64,000 nucleotides of DNA from Cotesia glomerata. Taxonomy: Eukaryota; Arthropoda; Insecta; Hymenoptera; Braconidae. The notes beneath the pieces were generated by a model. The model saw only the letters and a program-made list of their open reading frames with translations, was not told the origin of the DNA and did not search any database. The stretch lies in contig NC_058162.1 in the NCBI RefSeq assembly GCF_020080835.1, positions 4,417,323 through 4,481,322 on the forward strand, in the 5' to 3' direction. The translations under genes and the position numbers were made by a program. Below, piece by piece: positions 48,800-61,149 of the stretch (its first letter is position 1; each line of letters begins with the position of its first letter).

Positions 48800-51700
48800 G
48801 ATTTTTTTTTATTTATTAATGTCTAATCACATTAAACAACAATAAAAACAATAACATCAACAACAATAACACAAAAAATGGCCGTTGTTGCTTTTTTTTT
48901 TTATAAATTATCTCCAAATAGCTTTGGTAGTGTCAGCTGACTTTTTTTCATGCCACTTAATATTCTTTTATATTCTCACACATTATTTAAATATAAAAAA
49001 AAAAATTATTTTCACAATTTCCTGTTATGGAGTAAGGAAGTAAATCTTTGATTACTCATCAAAGATAAACGTAATGAATTATCCGCAAATAGTTATAAAA
49101 AAAAACTTGTACAGAACTCATCAAAAATAATTACTAATTTAAAAAAAAAAAATAATTCACGACAGGGCGTTTCTTTGACAAATGTATGGTGATTTAATAT
49201 ATATTTTTTCACGCATCCGATGCGTCTCGTATATCGCCATGTATCCTCTATCCATGGATTGTGATACAAATCGACAGATGCTGTTAATAAATAATGACGG
49301 GTAAGTATCAGGAGAATGTAAAAAATTCCAAACTGTGATTATTATTATCCAGGAACTTGGCACGGTCAATAGCCATTGCAGCCACCAGTTACACTGTTTA
49401 TTATATTTATATTATTTATACACATGTATATATTAAAAACGTTTAAAGGACGTGTGAGGATAATAATTTAAGGAGCAAAGTAATCCATCCAGACGTTTTC
49501 ACATGCGCCGTAACAACTAAATATTCTGGAATCAATGGACGTGAGAGCTGAGAGAACGTATAGTTAACGAGGGGTCGACACACGCCCAACTGGGACATAC
49601 ATAAGACACAAACTGTACAAGCCACTACTAAACCGTCAGATTATTCACTTATATAAATATACACACTATTAATATTAAATAAATTTTTAAAACACTCAAC
49701 AATGTCCACTCTTGTCTGCAACAGTTGATAAAATTTATGATAATGACAAATAGAAGAGCTCTGATTTAAAGAGCGACATTTTAACCACGAATTACTATTA
49801 CTATTACTTGCTACTGGTCTATTGCTTATTGCTTGATAATACGTTTGTCCCCTTCTACATTACTTGTACATAAATATATAGCAGACCAGAACCAGGATAG
49901 AATTTACTGTCTTTTTTTTCTTATTGTCTTTATCTTTATTTCACTCAGCTTGACAGCGTTGGAAAAAGCGCGAGGTGAAAACATCACCTATAGTGAATTG
50001 TGAATATGCAGGTGGGTGAATGTGACCAAGTGCTGCTGCTGATGTTGCCTTTACTTATTATAGATATTATATATATATATCTTTTATCTTTTACTTTCTT
50101 ATTTTCGCAGCTACTTTATTCTACGGGATTTACGGGGTAGAGTCGTACAAGGCTAGACTGGGAATTCAACTTTTGTTCGTACTTGCTCGTGAGCTGCACG
50201 AACATACCCGATCTTTATATGTTCACTTTTTCTTTCTTTCTCTCTTTTCGTCTATTAACTTTTAGAATTACTTCTTGCTCCTGTTGCTCCCTTTGTGCTT
50301 TATTTGAAACCATCGACTGCTTACCAACCGTTTTTTATTTCATTTTTTTTTTTTTAATATTTTTAATTTATTTTATTTTATTTATTTACTTCTGGTAAAA
50401 CATTCTATAGAGGTGCAAGAAGCACCTGTGCATAGACACCAGAAAAATATAATACATTTATAAAAATTAATACATAATATTAAATTAACTAAGTAAGTAG
50501 TGTACAGAGTATATTAAGAATAATTTTACAAAATTTTTACATAAATACAATTTATCATGAATTAAAGTATTATTGATCTTATCCACCTCACAATATGCTT
50601 TATTAACCATTTATTATAATTTAGCTCTTTCAGATTACTAAGAAGTAAATTGAAGTATTTAATTGCAATATAAATTGCACTTTTAATAGTACTTATTGTT
50701 CTATTAATTTTTGGTAATGTTAACTGTCTAGATCTTGTATTGATTACTCTATCAGAGTTTAAATAAAAAAAAATTTATTTCTTTACCTTATTTTTTGCTT
50801 CTTGTTCCTATTACCTGGCTACGAATTATATAAATGTCTCAATAGGTTTTTCACTTTTTAAATTTATTATACAACTGGAATTATGTGAATCATTTTTATG
50901 AAAATTAATTTAAATATTTTATAATTTTAAAAACTTTCTACCATAAATAAATAAATAAATTATGTCAAAGAAAATGAGAAAAATAATTGACATTTAGAAA
51001 ATAAAAAAAATAAAAAATGCAATTTTTTAGAAATAATTTTTTGGAGCAAATTTATTTATTAAAAAATGGTCAAGCGACTGCTAACTTTAATGTCATACCA
51101 TTTTTAATTTTTCATAGGTCCTGTCAAAGTCTGGTTATTATTATTTCTTTTATTCTAAAATTTTTTAACTATTTTCTTTATTATAAACTTCATTGAGCTC
51201 CGCCTTGCTTCTTAAGGTTGATTGGGTATGAGGTATAGTTTATGCTATTGCTTTCTCACTCGCTAGTTCTGTCTTTCTTACACATTATTGCTAACTCTCA
51301 ATTTTACTCAGTTATTTTATGAAAAAAAATAAAAAATTTTTTTTGTTATAATATTAACAAAACCCTAAATAGGAATATATATATATATATTTTTTTTTTA
51401 ATAATCTTCAAGAAGAAATTTATAAAAATAAAAGTTTTTTATCTTCAGTAGGTTTGGCGAGATTATTTAAAATATAGAAAATACATTAATGTGTTTAGTT
51501 TACAATTACTATGAACAAGTTAAAAGTCCACTTTTTTATTATGATTAATTACACAAAAATTCTATGATACTGAAGTTAGCTGACACCTGTCAATATTTAT
51601 AATTTTTATAATAAATTACAATAAAAAAATGCTTTCAAAAATTTCCACTAATAATTTTTTTGAAATTTCATATGTGGAATTGTTTATTAAATTTTTTTCA

Positions 51701-52696
51701 TTATTATTTCATTGATAACATTAAAGTTAGCAGCCGCTTGATCATTTTAAAATTTTTTTTTTAATAAATAAATTTGCTCCAAAAATTATTTTTAAAAAAT
51801 TCTATTGATAATTTTTTAAAATTTCTACTAAAAATTATTGTTAAAAAAATTCTAAAAATTATTAAATATCTGCTAAATTGATTCTCATATTTCATTGTTA
51901 TAAAATTATTAAAAAAGTTTCTAAAGTCAGTTAACTTCAGTACCATAAAATTCTATTCGTTCAATAATTTTTTTGATTTTTTTTATTAATTAAATTATAA
52001 GTAAAAAAATATTTTTAAAAAATTGCACGTATAATTTTTTTAATTTTTTATATGTAAAATTTTTTAAAAATAATTTTTCAATAAAACAAATTATAGAAAT
52101 TTTAAGATGTCAGCTAATTTAATTTTCATTAAAATTCTTTGTAAAATTTTTTTCAAGCATCAGAAATTAAAATTTTCTTCTTTACATTGTTTTAATATCC
52201 GATCAACCTTAATTAAAGATTTTTCTAGAAAGATAAATTCTTTAAAAGACCTTGAAAATACAACTCTACTTTCATTAAACATTCTTACATATATAATAAG
52301 TAGAATTCAAATTATAAAAAATTTTATACGTGTATATATACTTTATAAGTACTTACACTTAGACAAGTAAGACAAGTTGGATGGAATACAGTCGATAAGT
52401 CAGAATGACAGAAGACAGAGTCAGCTGACAGAGTTGAAATGTCAACAGATCTCATAAGTTTAATAAGTTTACCCGGCAATTACATGGAAACATTTCCAAT
52501 CACCTGAAAAAAATTATCCGGTAAAAATTGTAAGTTTTTTTAAAATAATAATTATAATAAATAATTTTATTTATAATAATTACACTTGTTTTTCTGAATT
52601 GCAGCGGTGAAAAAATCGAATTATTGTAGGTTAAGCTTCTGAATTTGTAAATAAAAACAAAAGGTGAATTGTTTATAAACAATAGTTGATAATAAT
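48800..52696. other. Region upstream of Src42A, repeats, no coding exon found
   Basis: Patches of more balanced composition at 49160-49640 and 49850-50330 probably hold the Src42A promoter(s) and 5' non-coding exons on the minus strand; no specific exon could be fixed. Between 50.4 and 52.5 kb the sequence is A/T-rich and contains GTTAGC-family copies at about 51560-51890 and 51910-52130. Open frames at 50183-50398 and 52107-52370 lack protein-like character. Confidence 0.4.
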
Positions 52697-52888
52697 ATGT
52701 CAGCACTTGGATTTTTTCCAATTGAAGGAGCTTTTCATCGTGCACTGATCTTCATGTTCAAACTCGCCTGGAAGTCTCGATTTCGACTACCTGTTCTCAT
52801 GATTGCAGCCTTTGTTGTTATGGATATCAGAATGCAGCTCGAAATAGACGTCCACGTTAGAGATGCCGATAATCAGGAGAATCCATAA
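52697..52888 (+). CDS. Unrecognised 63-aa protein (smORF)
   Basis: A complete single-exon frame: ATG, 63 codons, TAA. Composition is clearly protein-like and GC-richer than its flanks, with varied codons. It has a hydrophobic, basic first half (GAFHRALIFMFKLAWKSRFR), a hydrophobic run PVLMIAAFVVM at about 33-43, and an acidic, hydrophilic tail (EIDVHVRDADNQENP). This could be a short membrane-associated or mitochondrial protein. I do not recognise the family. In-frame stops lie upstream, so the start is probably right. It is followed 360 bp later by the secreted-protein gene on the same strand. Confidence 0.6.
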   Translation: MSALGFFPIEGAFHRALIFMFKLAWKSRFRLPVLMIAAFVVMDIRMQLEIDVHVRDADNQENP

Positions 52889-53245
52889 ATGTTTTTCTTT
52901 TTGTTATAAGTTATTTTAAAAATTTAAATTATTTATTTTGTTAAAAAGTGTACATAGGCCTAAAATTTTATCTGAAATATTTTTTTTATATTTTAGATGG
53001 TAAGCAAATTAATATTTGATAGTTGATGAGTTTAATTATGCAATACTAATAATACAATGTTTAATCTAATTGTAACAAAATGTGATTTTTAGAATTGAAT
53101 AGTTGTGAAATTTAAATAATATAAAATGAAACCTTTTGTATCTTAATTAAAAAATTTTTAAGGTTTCCACTTCAGTATATATACAAAAGAATTCAATTCA
53201 ATAGTTACTACAATTGATCACTGTGAAATAAAAAAGGATCGTAGA

Positions 53246-55263
53246 ATGTTTATAAATTCAACTGTTACTTTGTTAACTATTTTTTTTATTTTTAATGTTG
53301 TTGAGATTTCGTGCCGAGAAGCTTTAAATCCCGATGAAGATATCGGTTTCCCACCGATAACAGATATGGTAAATTATTTATTTAATATTTAATATTCAAT
53401 TTTATTGCTTATTATAATTTTATTATTTTTTTTAGAGTGAGTCTCTTCGGGAAAAATTAATTGAGAGTCATACTCAAGTTCCTTGTATTATTGAGTATCA
53501 AATTGTAAGTAGATACATTTTTTTTTTAATAGGGTAGAAGTACCATACCGTTTTTATGAAAATAAAGTTAGCCGACATGTAAAAATTTTTATAATTTTTT
53601 TTATTAAAAAATTATTGCCAAAAAATTTTTTTTAAATTTTTCTATTGTAAAAAAGTTCAAAAACTATAAGTGCAATTTTTTAAAAATATTTTTTAGTTAT
53701 AATTTAATAAACTAAGCAAAGTAAAAAAATGTTGGCTAACTTTATTATTATAAATTAAGTTAGCCGACACTAAAAAATTTTTGATTTTTTTTTTTTAATT
53801 AAAAATTAGAACTAAAAAACTATTTTTAAAAAATTCCATGGATAATTTTTAAAATTTTCTTCACATGAAAATTTCTGTTTTAATTTTTTAAAAATTATTT
53901 TTCAATAAAATAAATTATCAAAATTTTCAAATGGCTAATTTAATTTTCATTCATTTTTGGCCACTTAACATTTGAATTAATTTATAAAAAATTATAATAT
54001 TATAACCATATTTTTGTTAAGTTTTAAAAAATTTATATTAAAACAAATTAAGTTTGTAATGGTTTATTAATATAAATTCATTTATATCGTTTATTTGAAC
54101 AATAAATGGTCACGAACGGTACTTCTACCCTAATTTAAGGGGGATAGCCAATGTGAGGATCGAAAAAATAGGTGATTTTCGAGAATTTTTTTTGACTAGG
54201 ATGATAAAGAAATTTGGTGATTGGGTTTTTTTTTTTGTTTTATAAAGTATACATTGAAGATCATTCTCCTAAATTTTTATTAAAAAATATCATGTTGTTA
54301 CAAAGTTATAAGGTGGGATCTCTAACTCAAAAACGGATTATCTAAAACAAAAAAACTAAACTGCGTTGTAATCTGCATGCATGTGGTTATCGTTCCACGT
54401 AGGGGATTTTGAAAATTTGTATTTAAAAAAAAATACCGACATATTAAAAATTTTTTCGTTTTTTTTTCTCATTTTTTTAGATTCAAACAGCCCTAAAAAA
54501 TCTTAAAAATAAAAATTTTTAAAATATTAATAGTTAATAAGTATTTATTAATAGTTAACAAATATTTATTAACAGTTAATAAATATTTTGTTGAGTGAAT
54601 TTGTTTCGCTTACAATGTCATATGATATGAAGATTGCTTATAAACAAAAATCATTTTTATGAATTATTTGCATTAATTATATTACATTATAATAACGTTT
54701 ATTGTAAAATACCAAATTCTATTACAGCTCATAATTATCTTTTGTATTTTTAAATATTAAAAACGTTAATTTATTTAGTGAATTGAATAAATTATCATGT
54801 ATTCCAACTATAGAGTTATAAAAGAGAAAATTGCTATTTTTGCTTTTTATTTTAAATAAATATTTGTTAACAGTTAATAAAGCTTATTAAATATAAATAA
54901 ATCCTTCTATTAGTGTGGTCATTTGACACGTTGTCACAAAAATGACTTACTCGAAAAATATTCGGAATTTTCATATAAAACTCTAGATACATATTTTTGA
55001 ATGTATAAACTTTGATTTAATAAAAAAAAAAATTTTTTTTTTGAAATTTCACAGTGGTTATCCCTCTTAAGTCTGTATCATTAGAAAAAATATTTTAATT
55101 TCAATTTTCTTTACACTAATTAATTTAATTTATTTATTAGATATTTTTTTCTTTTTCATTACAGACAAAACGAAAAATAGGAGAATGCGCAAAATTAACT
55201 GGAAGCATCCGCGGTTGTGTTTCTGATTCATTAGTCAACCCATTTCACCCCGACTGTTTGTAA
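53246..55263 (+). CDS. Uncharacterised small secreted cysteine-containing protein, 96 aa
   Basis: Three exons: 53246-53368, 53436-53504, 55165-55263, all phase 0 with GT-AG borders. The first ~22 residues are a signal peptide (TLLTIFFIFNVVEIS). The mature part has an acidic stretch (NPDEDIGFPPITDM), then SESLREKLIESHTQVPC, IIEYQI, and a C-terminal segment with GECAKLTGSIRGCVSDSL and PFHPDCL. Four cysteines fall in the last ~40 residues (VPC, GEC, RGC, PDC), suggesting two disulfides. I cannot name the family. A hormone-like, venom-like or cuticle-associated role would be guesswork. Intron 2 carries GTTAGC repeats and a TTAA element. Confidence 0.7.
53557..53945. repeat. Two GTTAGCCGAC MITE copies in intron 2 of the secreted gene
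   Basis: First copy about 53557-53745 (AAAGTTAGCCGACATG to ATGTTGGCTAACTTTA), second about 53757-53945 (TTAAGTTAGCCGACACT to CAAATGGCTAATTTAA). They are adjacent and in series, like the pair at 7388-7766. Confidence 0.6.
54139..55066. mobile_element. 928-bp TTAA-flanked element in the secreted gene's intron 2
   Basis: Ends GGGGGATAGCCAATGTG and (complement) GAGGGATAACCACTGTG are imperfect inverted repeats, each flanked by TTAA (54135-54138, 55067-55070). The interior shows repeats of TATTTATTAA[CT]AGTTAA and no transposase frame. The TTAAGGGG-type end resembles that of the 39280-41355 element. Confidence 0.6.
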
Positions 55264-55596
55264 AATAATCAAGAAAATTATTTTTACTGAATAAATTTGT
55301 ACAATACTCTTATTGATCTACAAATGACTAAATAAATATTTAAAGATAAAATTTTATTTATTTAAAAGATCAAGTGTGACATGATGATAGATTTTATTGA
55401 ATCCCTCTTGAGCTGAGGTGATAAGTTTGGATTAACTATGATCGCAAAACCACAGGGATGCAATTGAGAATTCATTGCCCGGAAATAATTTACTTGAACG
55501 ACAAATATTTATCAATGTTAATGTTAATACTTTATTTAACTTTTCTGGAGGGGATAGAGGTATAAAATAAGATGTAGGTAGGTAGTTTCAGCAGCA

Positions 55597-58500
55597 ATGA
55601 AGTTCCGAAGTTTAGTTTGTTGGGCGCTCCTCGGATTCTGTGGCGTTGAAGCTAATTATTTCGGTTATTACTTGATATTAATTTAAATTTTAATTATTCT
55701 TTTAAAATTTATTTATAAATGGTATTTTTTTAGCCAATATTTTGAACGCGTTGTACCAAGATGTTAAATTTATCAATCAGAGTGTTGATCAAGTTAATCT
55801 CGATTGTATTTTCGGAGTTGCGCTTGCAGAAGGTAATTTTTTTCAATTAAGTGATTGTTTTGATTGATTAAAAATTTAATTATTATTTTTAGCTAACTTA
55901 ATTGCGGTTTTGTCATCGAATAATGAATTTTTATCTAATGATCAGTGGGATTCGCTCAATGAAATTGTAAGCTTGTGTCGAAGATCTCGGAATTATTTCA
56001 GTGAACAATTAATTGCAAAAAATGACTCCTTTTTAAACCGTAAGTGCTTGATAATAATTAACATTTAATAATGACAATCTAAATTATTTTATTCAGATCC
56101 ATAAAATTGAATATTAATTATATTCAGGTTGTTTCCGATCGAATTATTTATTCGATGCTACACAGTAAAAAATTTTGTGTTAAATATTTAACACTTTTTT
56201 GTATTAATTTAAAATATAAATATAAACATATTTAATTTAAATTAATTTTGTTAAACATTTAATTTAAATATAAATATAAACATATTTAATTTAAAATATA
56301 AACATTTAATACAATAAATGTTTAATTTACACATAAAACTGTTAAATATTTAACACAAAATTTTTTTACTATGTATAAATTTTCCAATTTTGCAACGTCT
56401 CGTTGCATATTGCAACTTCTTCAGGTGTTAAAAAATTAATATAAATAAGATTAATTAGATTACATACGAAAAAATGAAAGAATTCAATTTTTTTTATAAA
56501 TACTTATTTGAATAAATTATTAAAAATAAATTTATAAGTATATTATTAGCTTTTTAGTAGTGTAAAATGCTGAAAATGCGGTAAAGCGGAGGATCAGGTT
56601 TTGGCCTGGATATCTCAATTAAAACGCGGAAATATTATTAAAAATTAACACTATAAATTTATTTATAACTAAATACAAGTTATATTTAATATGTTAATTT
56701 ACGGATTGTTTAAATAAAAGCGGATAAATAAAGAACTGCGTGAATAATAAAGCGAAGCCGGTTGACACGTAGTTGAACATACTGCCGGCACTGGAAAAGC
56801 GGAGAATTAATTGTACAAATAACACAATTGATCTGTATATAACAAACTAAAGCGGATTAATAACAATTAATTTAAGCAAATTAAATTATTAAATAAGCGA
56901 AATGCGGTTTATTAACAAAAAGCGAAAGTAAATAAATACTAATGGTGACTTGATGAAGCGAAAGCGTGGAAGCGGAAGATAATAATAATCCGAACAAAAA
57001 CAGTTTCACTTTAAAAAAATCGCGCCAAGTCCACGTTCATAAGACTATTAGGAAAAAAAAATTTTTTTTTTCTTTACAAAAAAATACAAAATAAAAAAAT
57101 TAAAAAATCGAAGTAACCGATATGATTGTTTATGATTTTCGGAAATTAAAAAAAATTTTATTGTAAATTTAAAAATTAAAAAAAAAATTTTAGAACGTAT
57201 TTAGTGTGTGTGGTTGCAAAATATTTTACTTTTAATGAAATTCGTAAAATCTATTTACTAGGACTTTAAAAAAATTGAAATACACGACCAGTGTATATTA
57301 TTATTTACACTACAATTCAATTATAATTATTATTTAAAATTTAAGCAAGTGTATGCTTATATAAGGATCATATTTTTATGATTAAAAATTATTAAAAATT
57401 TTTAATCATTTTAAATATATTTTTATGATTAATAATTATTTAAAATTCTTAATCATTTAAAATAATTTTTAATTATATTTTTATGATTCGGAATGATTAA
57501 CATTTTTTAATCATTTCGCTTTATCAGGATATTTTAATTTAATAACAATTGAATTTAAAGAGATGAAAATTCTGCTACAACCAGAAATTTGGATCAAACC
57601 AATAAATTGGCATTTTGGAATCCTAAACTCTCCGTTTAAATCAAACTTTACATTATCAGAAGATCAGTCAGCTTCATTAATTATGAAGGGTACACCTCAA
57701 GAGCCTGAAAGTGATTATTGTATTGCAGAACTGAGCGGAGATAACTGCCGTATATCAAATATATGTATGGACATGTTGTTGCGTAAAGATGGCTCCCGAG
57801 GGTATCCCTTGACTCATAGAGTGTTGTACGTTCAAACTGCAAAGGCTGTAAGTGTTATAAAAACTTGTCTTAAAAATAATTATCTTATATCAAATAATTA
57901 ATCATAGATATATTTAAAGTTACAGTGTACAGAAAATTACAGAGCTAATTTAACGGATCTAACAGAAAATTATTGTCGAGATATTTTCAACGATTTGATT
58001 GAATTAGAGTTTAATGGATTTCCCTCAATGTCGCAGGACTTAATAATGGAACAAAGTAAAACTATTTTTATATATTAAAATTATAATTATCATTACTATG
58101 TATTTGAGCTTTTTTTTTTTAAGTGAAACTTCTTTATCGTATGAGAGAAATTCTATAGCAATGTAAAAAAATCGTCACGATTTTCGGTTACGCGCCAATT
58201 TGTTTTTTTTTTTAATCAAAGTTTAATATAGCGACGTGAAGAATAAATCCAGTAAACATTTTTAATTCTAAAAAACAATTAAAAAAACAAATTAAATAAT
58301 AATTTTAAAATAAAACAAAACACAATTAGGAAATAAAAATATGTATACGTACATCTTTTTTAATTATTCATTTTGAATTCTATAAAATCATTGCATGTCT
58401 ACAAGATTCACTGTGATCATATAATTGTATTACTTTAAATAGATAATTCCAATTATTTAATACTCATATACAGAAAAAAAGGTTCACTTGAGCCAAGAAA

Positions 58501-59918
58501 ATATTTTTCTTCCTAATTAATTTCTTGAGCAAAAAAAAATTTTTTTTTTGATAAGAAATTTCATTTATATTCTAACAAAATTAATTCTCTTGCTTTAAGA
58601 AATACATATCTTGATCCAAAAAATTTATTTATGTCAAAAAAATCTTGTTTTAAGAAAATTCAGCTTCTTGCTCCAAAAAATTTAGTTCTTTATAGAAGTA
58701 AATTTTCTTGTCTTGAGAAAATTTCTCTCTTGCTTCAAAAAATTAAATATAAAGATAGAAGTAAATTTTCATTAATATTTTTATTGATTTACATGTCAAA
58801 TGGGAAGATCAAATAATATTTTATCATTTTTTTTCATTCAATATGTAGAATTGCACGCTAAAATAATATAAAATGGGTATCAAATATTCAAGAGAAAAAT
58901 TTTCTCAAGGTGAGAAAATTTTTTTCTCAGCTAAAGTAGGCAGCACTGTTTCCCTAAAGTATCTAAAAATCTTGATCAAATATAAAAATTTATTGTATCA
59001 AGTATTTATGATAATTTTGAATTAAGAAAAAATGACTTCCACCAAGAATAGAATTTTTCGAAAAATTTTTACTTCGGCTAACACAACTTCTTTCTTCAGG
59101 CACCCGAAAATTTTCTTGAGCCAAGAATTTTATTCTCCAGTCAAGAAATTTTTCTTTCTGTGTAACTTGTGTAATTGAGTAAGTTATTAAATATCTGCTT
59201 TGAATTATTTTAACTAAATTATGACATGAAATATGAATATTAAAGCTTGTTATATAATTTTTATAAACTGATTAACTAATTTTTAGATTTAATTAGTAAT
59301 ATTGGCAGAGTCTAAATAATGACAACAATGGTAATAATGATGCGATTATAATTGATGAAATACAATAATTATAATAAGAGCAATGATAAAATGAATTATT
59401 CATATTATTTGTATGCATGTCTATAATACTAAAATAGCTTTAATCTAATACGGAAAATTTTTTTTTTATAAAAGCCTTATCGACCCAATTTTTGTGAAGT
59501 TGTAAATAGTAAAAAAATGATATGTCATATAAAGAAATTTCACTTTTTACCTGTGTACTCTAATACACATACTTTTTTTTTTTTTTCAGTTTTTTTATGC
59601 GGTATGGAAGGATTTTTAGAATTTGCAAATGAACATTACGGAAATTTAATAATTAGATGGCAAAATTCTCATGGATGCTTTTCTTCTTTCAAGTAATTTA
59701 TATTAATTAATAGCTTAACAATAGAATTAAACATAATTTATATTCTTCATGATAAAAATTAATTGATTAAAATTTCTTCAATTTTTATTAGTTCCCACAC
59801 AGTTCGTTCTCGTTCCAAAAGAGAAACAAATCCCTTAGATTATGGATGTGACAGTCATGCTACTGGAGTCGCTGCCGCTGCATTAAGCGTGTTAATACGC
59901 GAATTTATAGAAAACTAA
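55597..59918 (+). CDS. C16orf89 / UPF0764 (DUF4735) homologue, secreted, 330 aa, seven exons
   Basis: Secreted protein of a conserved but poorly understood animal family (human C16orf89, thyroid-enriched). Exons: 55597-55663, 55734-55832, 55893-56039, 57528-57847, 57926-58055, 59590-59692, 59792-59918; all GT-AG and frame-consistent. Residues 1-19 form a signal peptide ending VEA. Family landmarks: DCIFGVALAEA near 47-56; LLQPEIWIKPINWHFG aligned with human LQPGFWKLPHAWIH; CIAELSGDNCRISNIC; CRDIFNDLIELEFNGFP; FLCGMEGFLEFANEHYG aligned with human FCGMGGFSDFYKL; a dibasic SRSKRE site like the human RVKRRE; and YGCDSHATGVAAAAL aligned with GCSSHNTATAVAALG. Paired cysteines suggest an extracellular fold. 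Biochemical activity is unknown. Family assignment is strong, although the gene model has not been checked by transcript. Confidence 0.88.
56158..56380. mobile_element. ~220-bp palindromic MITE in intron 3 of the C16orf89 homologue
   Basis: Ends CTACACAGTAAAAAATTTTG and CAAAATTTTTTTACTATGTA pair, followed inward by TGTTAAATATTTAACAC on both sides, itself a palindrome. The interior repeats TATAAACATATTTAATTTAA. Non-coding. Confidence 0.6.
56575..56985 (+). repeat. Cluster of dispersed AAGCGGA / AAGCGAA motifs
   Basis: About ten copies of [A]AAGCGRA or ACGCGGA occur over about 400 bp (near 56584, 56616, 56718, 56739, 56796, 56851, 56896, 56920, 56956, 56968) with irregular spacing, on a purine-rich strand. 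The motif is rare elsewhere in the window. It lies in intron 3 of the C16orf89 homologue. It may be a decayed minisatellite or a binding-site cluster. Confidence 0.4.
58472..59163. mobile_element. ACACAGAAA-ended element (CTTGAG-rich), copy 2
   Basis: Close copy of the element at 44814-45455, same orientation. It runs from CAGAAAAAAAGGTTCACTTG to AAGAAATTTTTCTTTCTGTG and has an extra ~60 bp (about 59055-59110) containing CGGCTAACACAACTTC. It occupies intron 5 of the C16orf89 homologue. Confidence 0.65.
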
Positions 59919-60373
59919 ATCATTTAAATTAATCTCAAATCATAACTCTGAAAATATTACTCAGTAATTTATTGAACTTATATGTAAATTTATTTAAGAA
60001 TAATTTTAAAAATATAGTGTAAATATGAGTATTTATGATTTTGATTATAAAATAAAATAAACTAAATAATAAATATTTAAATAGAGTTAATATAAAATTA
60101 TTTAAATTAATTAAAAATAAATAATTCGTTCTCCAATAATCTATGCTAATATGACTTCACGTAACTCTAAACTTCATTGCAACATTAATCAGTCATATGC
60201 AAGATAATTTAAATAAATATACAAAACCACGTACATGCAAATAATTACGCGAGATAAAATGTTCCTTACTTTTATCATAAATATAATAATTTATCGGTAA
60301 TAAATTAGTAAGGAACACTTAAGGCAAGGCTTTGGTTAATATTCTCCGTTATTCAAACGGCGTTTGTTTCTTC
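59919..60373. other. Intergenic gap between convergent genes
   Basis: The C16orf89 homologue (+) and the four-TM gene (-) end tail-to-tail about 455 bp apart. AATAAA-like strings follow the plus-strand stop (for example within AAAATAAAATAAACTAAAT near 60050), so the two 3' untranslated regions may nearly meet. No other gene is seen. Confidence 0.5.
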
Positions 60374-61084
60374 TTATGGCCGTCGATAATTGTAAGGTCG
60401 TCCGTAAGGCCCGACTTTCACATTGTTCTTCTCGATTCTCAATTGTTGGAAGAAGCAATACACTACCACCCACAAGTAAGTATAAATCGCTGGAAAAAAA
60501 GTATGTATTTTATTAACAATAAGCAATTAACTAAAAAAAGTATGACACTGAAGTTGACAGATACTATAAATTGTTTTGTAATTTTATACAAATTATTATG
60601 AAAAAAATTCCATATGTGAAAATTAAAAAAAACTAGTAATCTTACAGTCACTATGTGACTGCCGTGACTTGTGAATTAGACAAAATTAAAATGTTGCTTT
60701 ATTAAATAATGACATTTGTCAAATTGCACTGTACTTTCTTAAATATTGACGTTTTTAAAGATATAAGCTTATCCTGATGTTGCACTCATTAAGAGCTTTC
60801 ATTTGAGTACCCACATGCATTTTTATATATTTTTCATATATACATATATATAACATACATAAATATATGAAAAATTGATGTGGGTACTCAAATGAAAGGT
60901 CTCGATGAGTGTAACATCGAGATGAGATTATATCTTCAAAAATGTCAATATTTCATAAGATATTCGTTAAATTGCACTGTAATTTCTTAACTATCGACAT
61001 TTTTAAAGATATAAGCTCATCCCGATGTTACACTCATCAAGAGCTTTCATTTGAGTACCCACTTGCATTTTTTATATATTTTTC

Positions 61085-61149
<65 letters not shown>

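Noticed and set aside
60332..60601. Plus-strand frame of 89 codons
   Set aside because: It is the antisense of the last exon of the four-TM gene, which joins in phase with three upstream exons.
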